Notes under the pieces: generated by a model
What the model saw: the letters and a program-made list of their open reading frames with translations, nothing else
Told to the model about the DNA's origin: nothing
Databases searched by the model: none
Translations under genes and position numbers: made by a program
Shown: positions 19,213 to 25,961 of the stretch, in pieces
Position numbering within the stretch: the stretch's first letter is position 1
How the letters are laid out: the number at the start of each line of letters is the position of its first letter
Assembly: GCA_021173225.1 (NCBI GenBank)
Contig: JAJOLK010000014.1
Span: 42,423-106,422, forward strand
Source of the DNA: Phycisphaerales bacterium PN19_bin_20
Lineage (GTDB): Bacteria; Planctomycetota; Phycisphaerae; Phycisphaerales; UBA1924
Direction of reading: 5' to 3'
DNA: 64,000 bases

Positions 19213-19698
19213 TCAGGCGGCTTGAGCGGCCATGGCCGGGCGTTCCTGAACCGCAATCTCCATGACCACCTCGCCGCAGTCGGTCATGCACGGGATGGCC
19301 ACGCAGGGCACGTCCTTCGGACGCGCAACGATGTGCGAGGGGCCGATGATCACGCTCGGGCAGGAGATCGAGACACGCTTCTTGCCTTGAAAGTGGCCCT
19401 TGGCGTTGCCCGAGATCATGTTGGTCAGCTCGCCGATCGCGTCGGCGAAGTCGGGGTTCTCGACAGGCACCTCGTTGCCGGTCAGCAGTTGCACAATCCG
19501 CTGGGCGGTGCTCTTGGGGAAGCTCAGCACGATGTTGCCGGTCACGTCGCCTGACATGCCGATGATTCCAGAGACGTCGTAGGTCGTCGAGGGCGACTGC
19601 TTGATGGTCGGCTCACCGATCGTGACCGGCAGCTGCATCATCGTGCTAAAGACGTGCTGGATCGAGCTGACAAACGCGGAGATAAACATCGGATCCAT
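19213..19698 (-). CDS. cheX: CheX-like CheY-P phosphatase
   Basis: A 161-aa protein of the CheC/CheX phosphatase fold. The diagnostic E-x2-N motif is present in FADAIGELTNMISGNAKG, preceded by the strand GNIVLSFPKSTAQRIVQLLTG. The N-terminal MDPMFISAFVSSIQHVFSTM matches the start of the family. It should dephosphorylate the CheY encoded next, terminating the signal. The order cheA-cheX-cheY fits this. The gap from cheA is 136 bp, larger than elsewhere in the cluster, and might hold a second promoter; a TTGACG is present there on the minus strand but without a convincing -10. Confidence 0.9.
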   Translation of the reverse strand: MDPMFISAFVSSIQHVFSTMMQLPVTIGEPTIKQSPSTTYDVSGIIGMSGDVTGNIVLSFPKSTAQRIVQLLTGNEVPVENPDFADAIGELTNMISGNAKGHFQGKKRVSISCPSVIIGPSHIVARPKDVPCVAIPCMTDCGEVVMEIAVQERPAMAAQAA

Positions 19699-19834
19699 GG
19701 TGCTTGTTCCTGTGCCTGCGCGACTCGCCTCGGTGCATCGCTGGAATGGGGATCGGACGATCTGTCAATGAACTTTCGCGCCCGCCTCTAAATCCGGCTC
19801 TTGGCCGATCAATGTTCGAAAGTGGCACCCCGCG

Positions 19835-22192
19835 TCAAGGGGCCGTGACCGCCGAGGCCGCCACTGGCCTGCCCTGGACCGGGCCGGCCGCAATCGACGC
19901 GCGGGCCTGCTGCTGGGCCATCGCCACCAGGCGCGCCACATCAACGATCAGCGAGACGCCGCCGTCATCGCGGACCGTCGCGCCGCTGATCGGGCCCGTG
20001 TGGTCCACCGTGCTGTCGAGCCGCTTGATGACGACCTCCTGCTGGCCGATCAGCCGCGTGACCAGCAGCCCGACGCTCGTCTCGCCCACGCTCAGGACGA
20101 CCGCGAAAGACCGCGGCGCGACCGCCTGGGGCAGCCCGAAGAGCTCGGCTCCGTCCAGCAGCGGCAGCACGCGGTCGCGCAATCTCATCACGTGCCGCCC
20201 GCGGATCGTGCTGACCTGCGTGGGCTCGGGCTTGACGATCTCGGTGATGCTCGAGAGCGGGACGGCGTAGATCTCAGGCCCGATGGCGACCATCATCGCC
20301 GTGACAATCGAGACCGTCAGCGGGATCTTCACGATCATCGCGCTGCCAACGCCGGGCGTGCTCTGGATCTCGATGGTCCCCTTGAGCTTCTGGATGTTGG
20401 TTCGGACCACGTCCATCCCGACGCCGCGCCCCGAGACGTCAGAGAGCTTCTCGGCCGTGGTGAAGCCGGGGGCGAAGATCAGCGCACGCTTCTCGCGCTC
20501 GCTCATCGCGTCAACCTGGGCCCGCGTCGCGACGCCCTTCTCGACGGCTTTCTGACCGATGAACGCCGGGTCGATCCCGCGCCCGTCGTCTTGGATCACG
20601 ATCTGCACGTGCGAGCCCTCGTGGCTGGCGGCAAGGCGGATCGTGCCCAGGCGCGGCTTGCCGGCGCGCTCGCGCACGTCCGGGGCCTCGACGCCGTGGT
20701 CGCAGCTGTTGCGCATCAAGTGGATCAGCGGATCGCCCAGCTGTTCCAGCACGCTCTTGTCCACCTCGGTGTTGCCGCCCTCGACTACGAGGTTGATGTC
20801 CTTGTTGAGCTTGCGGGCCAGGTCACGCACCAGGCGCGGGTACTTGCCAAAGAGCTTGTCCAGCGGCTGCATCCGCGTCTTCATCACCGCCACTTGCAAG
20901 TCGCCCGTCACGCGGTCAAGCGCGCCGGTAGCCTGCGTGACGGACTCGCGGAAATCCTGGTTCGCCCAGCCAGAGCCCGCGAGCTGACGGCCCAGCGCCG
21001 AGACGCGGTTCTTCTGCAGCACAAGCTCGCCAACAAGGTTCAGTAGCGACTCAAGCCGGCCGACCTCAACGCGGATCGTTTCTTCGAGGCCCTTCTCGCC
21101 GTGCTTTTCGGGGTGCTTATCCGCGCCGTGGTCCGCCCCGCCCGCGGCTGGCGCACCGCTGACACCCGGTGCCTGCGCGCCCTCGACCGGCACGGACGTT
21201 GCACCTCTCGAAGCCTCAGCGCTCACGTCAGCCGCGCTGTCACCATGCGCGCCGAGCGCGGGCACCGACGCCGAAGCAAGGCCCGCCTGCGCGGTCGAGG
21301 CCGAAGGTTCATCGTCAAGCAGCCCGAGCACCTCGGCGATCATCGCCTCGATCGGGCGCTGGATCAGCTTGCCCTCGGCGATGCCCTTGGACTGCAGGCG
21401 CAGCACGCCCAGCATCGCAGAGCACCGCTCGGCCAGCCTGCCCGCCGACGCCGCGGGCACGTCCGCCCCCTTGCCGCCCACGGTCTTGAGCACACCGGCG
21501 AGACGCGTCATCGGTGCCACGTCAAAGAAGTCCACACTGCGCTGCAGGGCGTCGGCAAGATCGCTGATGCTGGATGCCGCGCTGGCGCGCTGCGCATCGC
21601 TGGTCAGCGCCGAGATGCTGGTCTGAAGCTGATCGAGCGTCGCGTCCACGTCAGCGGCGAGGAACTCAACCAGCTCGGCCTTGCCCGGCGGAAGAATGAA
21701 GGGCGTCTCGCCGCTGATCTCGGCCGTAGTTTCAGGCAAGCCAGAGACGGGCGTCTGCACGGCCGCGGCTTGAGCAGCGACCACGACCTTCTGCTTGTCT
21801 TGCGCGGGCCGGACTTCGCCCAAGGCGGCAAGGCGCTCAACGAGCGTCGCGTCGGCCTCGACCAGTGCTTCCCCGGCGCGGATGTTGTCGAACTGACGTT
21901 TCACAGTGTCGACAGCGGCGAGCAGCAAATCCATCGCGCCGCGGTCGATGATGAACACGCCGTTGCGTGCGGCGTTCAGCGCCGTCTCGGCGGCGTGCGC
22001 AACCGCGACCAGGTTGGTCAACTGCAAGAAGCTGGCCGAGCCCTTGATGGTGTGCAACGCGCGGAAGACGCGGTTGACCAGCTCAAGATCGCTCGGGGCG
22101 GTCTCAAGCGTCACCAGGTCGCCGTCAAGCTGCTCGAGCAGCTCGCCCGACTCGGTGAGGAAGTCCTGCATCAGCTCTGGATCGAAGGCCAT
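19835..22192 (-). CDS. cheA: Chemotaxis histidine kinase CheA
   Basis: A 785-aa hybrid-free CheA. P1/Hpt: His47 in RVFRALHTIKGSASFLQ is the phosphorylation site. A long helical and Ala-rich region follows; whether it includes a CheY-binding P2 domain is unclear. The P3 dimerisation helices start at EETIRVEVGRLESLLNLVGE. The P4 ATPase has N box LIHLMRNSCDHGVE, G1 VIQDDGRGIDP, and G2 DVSGRGVGMDVVR. The P5 CheW-like domain is at the C-terminus (PLSSITEIVKPEPTQV). ATG 22192 is used because MAFDPELMQDFLTESGELLE is the canonical beginning; nine extra codons upstream are ignored. It lies 50 bp behind cheR. Confidence 0.96.
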   Translation of the reverse strand: MAFDPELMQDFLTESGELLEQLDGDLVTLETAPSDLELVNRVFRALHTIKGSASFLQLTNLVAVAHAAETALNAARNGVFIIDRGAMDLLLAAVDTVKRQFDNIRAGEALVEADATLVERLAALGEVRPAQDKQKVVVAAQAAAVQTPVSGLPETTAEISGETPFILPPGKAELVEFLAADVDATLDQLQTSISALTSDAQRASAASSISDLADALQRSVDFFDVAPMTRLAGVLKTVGGKGADVPAASAGRLAERCSAMLGVLRLQSKGIAEGKLIQRPIEAMIAEVLGLLDDEPSASTAQAGLASASVPALGAHGDSAADVSAEASRGATSVPVEGAQAPGVSGAPAAGGADHGADKHPEKHGEKGLEETIRVEVGRLESLLNLVGELVLQKNRVSALGRQLAGSGWANQDFRESVTQATGALDRVTGDLQVAVMKTRMQPLDKLFGKYPRLVRDLARKLNKDINLVVEGGNTEVDKSVLEQLGDPLIHLMRNSCDHGVEAPDVRERAGKPRLGTIRLAASHEGSHVQIVIQDDGRGIDPAFIGQKAVEKGVATRAQVDAMSEREKRALIFAPGFTTAEKLSDVSGRGVGMDVVRTNIQKLKGTIEIQSTPGVGSAMIVKIPLTVSIVTAMMVAIGPEIYAVPLSSITEIVKPEPTQVSTIRGRHVMRLRDRVLPLLDGAELFGLPQAVAPRSFAVVLSVGETSVGLLVTRLIGQQEVVIKRLDSTVDHTGPISGATVRDDGGVSLIVDVARLVAMAQQQARASIAAGPVQGRPVAASAVTAP

Positions 22193-22242
22193 GCCTGCCA
22201 CTGCTCTGCTCCTTGCCAAACGCGTACATCAGACACACCTCG

Positions 22243-23286
22243 TCAGGTCAGTTTCAGGCCCGTGGTCGCGGGCTTGGCACTGGGCGCGGTGCCCTTGAGA
22301 GCCGCCTGTACCGCCGCCAATGCCCCGCCCGCTACCGGCTTGACCCCGTGAGCGTGGGCGTGCACGTGCGCGGGCGCGATGCCATGTGAGCTTCCATGTG
22401 AGCTTCCAAATGTACTTCCGGGCGTGCTTCCGGAAGTAGGCACGCCCTTTTGGTAGCAGAAGCCGTGGCTCACGGTGGTCTGAACAAACGGCGTGTTCAG
22501 CCCGCGCAGCGTCTCGCTGTGCCCGATGAACAGCCACCCGTCGCTCGCGAGCTGATCGCCAAAGCCGCCGACGACCAGCGCCTTCATGGTGTCGTCGAAG
22601 TAGATCATCACGTTGCGGCAGAAGATCACGTCCCAGGTCCCGTACCGCTTGGCGGCCATCCGGTCCTTGAGGTTGTGCAGATCAAAGTTGACCATGCTCT
22701 TGATGGTCGGATCAACGACCCAGTACGGCCCGTCCTGCTTGAAGTATCGCTGCTTGACCAAGGGGCTGGTCGTCCGCATCGAGTAGTCGGTGTACCGCCC
22801 GCCCTGCGCGTCGGTCAAGACCTTCTCGGAGATGTCCGTCGCCAGCACCTCGACGCGCCAGTCCATCAGCCGCACGCCCAGGCTGCGGTGGATGATCATC
22901 GCCAGCGTATAGGGCTCCTCACCCGTGCTGCACGCCGCCGACCACACGCGCAGACGCTTGTTGCCCGCACGCGCCTCGATGAGCTTGGGCAGCACCTGCT
23001 TCTCGAAGACCTCAAGCTGCGGCTCGTTGCGGAAGAAGCTCGTCTCGTTGATCGTGATCTTGTTGAACATCTCCTGAAACTCATCGTCCTTGTACGGGCC
23101 GATGGTCAGGAACTGCACGTACTGGTCGTAGTCCTCGATCTCCAGCTCTTCAAGACGGCGACCCAGGCGCGACTCGAGCACGTACTTCTTCGCGTCGGGG
23201 AAGTGGATCCCCGCGCGCTCGTAGATGATCTTGCGGAGCTGATCGAACTGTCGGGCGCTCATCGTGATCGTCTTGGTTTCGCTCAT
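22243..23286 (-). CDS. cheR: Chemotaxis protein methyltransferase CheR
   Basis: A 347-aa MCP glutamate O-methyltransferase. The N-terminal helical domain (FDQLRKIIYERAGIHFPDAK) is followed by ITINETSFFRNEPQLEVF and the SAM-binding motif LRVWSAACSTGEEPYTLAM. The later VIFCRNVMIYFDD and DGWLFIGHSETL segments are typical. ATG 23286 has GGGAAG just upstream. Unusually, the C-terminus carries about 70 extra residues that are Ser/Gly- and His-rich (PTSGSTPGSTFGSSHGSSHG, then AHVHAHAHG). No MCP or CheB gene is in the window, so its substrate receptors are encoded elsewhere. It lies 160 bp downstream of cheW. Confidence 0.95.
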   Translation of the reverse strand: MSETKTITMSARQFDQLRKIIYERAGIHFPDAKKYVLESRLGRRLEELEIEDYDQYVQFLTIGPYKDDEFQEMFNKITINETSFFRNEPQLEVFEKQVLPKLIEARAGNKRLRVWSAACSTGEEPYTLAMIIHRSLGVRLMDWRVEVLATDISEKVLTDAQGGRYTDYSMRTTSPLVKQRYFKQDGPYWVVDPTIKSMVNFDLHNLKDRMAAKRYGTWDVIFCRNVMIYFDDTMKALVVGGFGDQLASDGWLFIGHSETLRGLNTPFVQTTVSHGFCYQKGVPTSGSTPGSTFGSSHGSSHGIAPAHVHAHAHGVKPVAGGALAAVQAALKGTAPSAKPATTGLKLT

Positions 23287-23446
23287 AGTTCTTCCCACCG
23301 TCTGTCCCGCCGTCCGTCCCGCCGTCAGCTGCGTAACCCGCGCCGCGCGGACCGCCGCAAACCTAACCCTCAATCCTCAACTCAACACCCAATAACAGCC
23401 ACCGCTCTTGAGTGCGCGCCCTGCGCCACACGCCGCCGTGAAGGCT

Positions 23447-24001
23447 TTAGGCCGCCTGGCGCGTCCGATCAACCACCTCGGCGCTGAAGAGCCGCTCAAG
23501 ATCTAGCAGGATCAGCAGCCGGTCCTCCAGCTTGCCCACGCCCGCGATGAAGTCGCTGTCAACAGAGCAGACCATCGTCGGGGCCGGCTCGACAATCTTG
23601 CCGCTGATCCGCAGCACTTCGTTGACTCGGTCAACGATGAAACCGATCGTCCGCCCGTGCACCTCGACTACCACGATGCGGCTCTGCTCGCTCTTCTCCG
23701 CCTGCGCCATCCCGAACCGCTTGCGAAGGTCCACCACCGGAATGATCTTGCCACGCAGGTTGATCACGCCCTCCACCTCGGGCGGGCTCTGCGGCACGCG
23801 CGTCAGCGCCATCATCCGGTTGATCTCTTGCACCGAGAGAATATCAACCGCGAACTCCTCGCTGCCGATCCCGAAGGTCACTAGCTGCAACTGCTCGCTC
23901 GCCGCGCCGTTCACGCCCCCATTTCCACCCACGCTCGTGCCGACCTTGCCGGCCACCACACCGCCGGACACACCTCCACCGCCGTTGCTGCTGATACCCA
24001 T
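23447..24001 (-). CDS. cheW: Chemotaxis coupling protein CheW
   Basis: A 184-aa scaffold that links receptors to CheA. The CheW core runs from about residue 37: LQLVTFGIGSEEFAVDILSV, INRMMALTRVPQSPPEVEGV, NLRGKIIPVVDLRKRFGM, RTIGFIVDRVNEVLRI and GKLEDRLLILLDLERLF. The first 36 residues are a Gly/Val/Ser tract (GGGGVSGGVVAGKVG), unusual for CheW and similar to Gly-rich linkers in other proteins here. It is the first gene of the che run. The 246-bp gap upstream holds a strong hairpin (24158-24184). Confidence 0.93.
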   Translation of the reverse strand: MGISSNGGGGVSGGVVAGKVGTSVGGNGGVNGAASEQLQLVTFGIGSEEFAVDILSVQEINRMMALTRVPQSPPEVEGVINLRGKIIPVVDLRKRFGMAQAEKSEQSRIVVVEVHGRTIGFIVDRVNEVLRISGKIVEPAPTMVCSVDSDFIAGVGKLEDRLLILLDLERLFSAEVVDRTRQAA

Positions 24002-24157
24002 GGGCTGGCTCCAGTTCTTCAGGGACGAACATCACGCGCGGCACCCGCGCGGAACACCGCTGCAGTGCGCAAACACCACCGCCGACCCCGAGTACATCGG
24101 ACGCATCCACCCGCGACTTCATCCCCGCCCGCGCGCCACGCGCAAACCCCCACGTCG

Positions 24158-24184
24158 GTGGGGCAGCCCGACAAGCTGCCCCAC
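24158..24184 (-). terminator. Strong hairpin, terminator-like, between EVE gene and cheW
   Basis: GTGGGGCAGC (24158-24167) pairs perfectly with GCTGCCCCAC (24175-24184) around a 7-nt loop. It sits 63 bp after the end of the EVE gene on the minus strand, suiting transcript termination before the che operon. Only a short GGTTT, not a true T run, follows, so it could instead be a regulatory stem ahead of cheW. Confidence 0.5.
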
Positions 24185-24247
24185 AACCAGAGCTTTCGCC
24201 AGCGTTGAATCTACTCTCGATCCCCACCGCCGTGGACCTGCCAGCGC

Positions 24248-24673
24248 TTACAACCCCGCGAGGGCCCGCAGACGCCGATCGACCGCCGTCGGCACCGCCA
24301 TCACGCTCAGCCGCGGCAACCGCACGAGGTCAAAGCCCGCGAGCGCCTTGTCAGCCTTGACCTGCGCCAGCGTCACCGCCTGCGCCGCGGCCTTCACCGC
24401 CGCGATCGTCACGACCGCAAACTTCACCTCGCCCGCCTCTGTAAGCCCAGGACGCTTCGGGTCCTCACGTGGGCCCGCCGTTACCCGCGCCAGCCCGACC
24501 ACGGCCTTCTCACTTCCCGTGTGATAGACCAGCACTTCATCACCCACCGCGCAGCGGCGCAGATGCTGCACCGCCGCCGGGTTGCTGACCCCGTCCCACA
24601 CGCTCGCCCCGCGGGCCTGCAGATCAGCGAAGCTGAACTCGCCCGGCTCGGTCTTGAACAGCCATGTCGCCAT
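24248..24673 (-). CDS. EVE domain-containing protein
   Basis: A 141-aa PUA-like EVE-domain protein (thymocyte nuclear protein 1 family), a fold that recognises modified bases in nucleic acids. Family hallmarks: MATWLFKTEPGEFSFADLQ at the N-terminus, WDGVSNPAAVQHLRRCAVGD, VLVYHTGSEKAVVGLARV, and the C-terminal LVRLPRLSVMAVP. The ATG at 24673 overlaps the upstream stop codon as TGATG, so translation is coupled to the aldose-epimerase-like gene. An adjacent GTG one codon upstream is also possible. There is no restriction or modification gene nearby. Confidence 0.9.
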   Translation of the reverse strand: MATWLFKTEPGEFSFADLQARGASVWDGVSNPAAVQHLRRCAVGDEVLVYHTGSEKAVVGLARVTAGPREDPKRPGLTEAGEVKFAVVTIAAVKAAAQAVTLAQVKADKALAGFDLVRLPRLSVMAVPTAVDRRLRALAGL

Positions 24674-25683
24674 CACGCCGTCTCCACCAGCAGCTCGTGC
24701 CAGAGCCGCAACGTCTGGCCCGGCGCGAGCACGACCACCCCGTGATCCGCCTCGCCGCGGGCCATCATGTTGAACCCATCCGCGGCAAGAGTCATCGGCT
24801 CAACCGCGATAAACGGGCTAGGCCCCGCGGGCTTCCCGGCCAGCGCCTCGTGCGGCCCAAAGTAGACCATCTGCCCGTGCTCGGGGCTGCTGGTCATCGT
24901 CACCGTGCACCCGGGCCAGCGCAAGTAACACGCGCCGCCGTACCCGGCGTAGCTGTCCATCTGCGGCCCCGGTGCTGGCGGCATCAGCCGCTCAAGACGG
25001 CGCGAGAGCGCATCATGTCGCGCGGGGCCCGTGGGCATGCACCGATCGCTCGGAAACCGCCCGCGCACCGGTGCCGCCAGGCGAACCTGGCACGCCCCGC
25101 CGCCGGCCCGCTGCACGCGCGGAAAGTACGGGTGGATGCCCGCGCCAACCGGGAAGGCCTCGTCCGCACGGCTGGTCACGTTCAGCTCGATCCGCAAAGC
25201 CAGCCCGCGCGCCCGCGCCGCCAGCTCATACCGCGCCTCGCAGCCAAACGCCCAGGGGAAGTTCACCGGCCCGCCAAGTCCAGCGCCGCTAGCCGCGCCG
25301 CTCGCTGCGCTTTCAAAGGCCAGCCGCGCCGAGACCGGCGAGCGGTCCACGATCGACCACGCGCGCTTGCGGACGTCACCGTGCATCGCGTGCGGCTCGC
25401 GTCCGTCAGGCCGCAACGCAATCCGCCGACCCTGCCAGACAAACACCGCGTCACGCACGCGGTTGCACCACGGCACCATGAAGAAGCACGCCGGGTTGGC
25501 CCGCGCGTCCTCGCCCGGCACATCACGCGCAACAATCGGCCGCCACTGCCCTGACGAGTCCGTCACGTGCAGATCAATCAGCGCCGCGCCGCGGGTGTGA
25601 TCAACGCGGGCCCGCGCGGATCGCCCCCCGTGGCTCAGCTCAAGCACGATCTCGTCCGCGCCGCCAATGGTGGTAGAGCTCAT
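24673..25683 (-). CDS. Aldose 1-epimerase-like protein
   Basis: A 336-aa protein of the galactose-mutarotase-like fold. Candidate catalytic residues: His in REPHAMHGDVRKRAW, the second His in GAGIHPYFPRV, and Glu in IAVEPMTLAADGFN. VPWCNRVRDAVFVWQGRRI matches the early N-R substrate loop. It could be a mutarotase or a related YeaD/LacX-type protein acting on hexose or hexose phosphate. ATG 25683 is chosen: the open frame extends to 25791 but the extra 36 residues have no family counterpart. It precedes and overlaps the EVE gene. Confidence 0.8.
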   Translation of the reverse strand: MSSTTIGGADEIVLELSHGGRSARARVDHTRGAALIDLHVTDSSGQWRPIVARDVPGEDARANPACFFMVPWCNRVRDAVFVWQGRRIALRPDGREPHAMHGDVRKRAWSIVDRSPVSARLAFESAASGAASGAGLGGPVNFPWAFGCEARYELAARARGLALRIELNVTSRADEAFPVGAGIHPYFPRVQRAGGGACQVRLAAPVRGRFPSDRCMPTGPARHDALSRRLERLMPPAPGPQMDSYAGYGGACYLRWPGCTVTMTSSPEHGQMVYFGPHEALAGKPAGPSPFIAVEPMTLAADGFNMMARGEADHGVVVLAPGQTLRLWHELLVETA

Positions 25684-25961
25684 ATGGCCCCAGCGTATCG
25701 ACCCTCGCGCCGGGCCGCCCGCCGAGGGGTTATCGCGCGTCACGCCCGCGCGGGACTCTCCAGACCAGCAGGTCGCCGCGCGGCTCCGCACTCGTGCCGT
25801 CGCTCGCGGCGCGCTGCGCTCCGCTCGTGTCGATGCTGTCAGTCAGCGACGGCCCCGCCGCCTCTGGATGTTCATGCCCGCACACGCCACACGCCCCACG
25901 CCCCACGCCACACGCGCACGACCCACGCGCCCCACAAAAACAGCGCCCGACGGACACGCCT

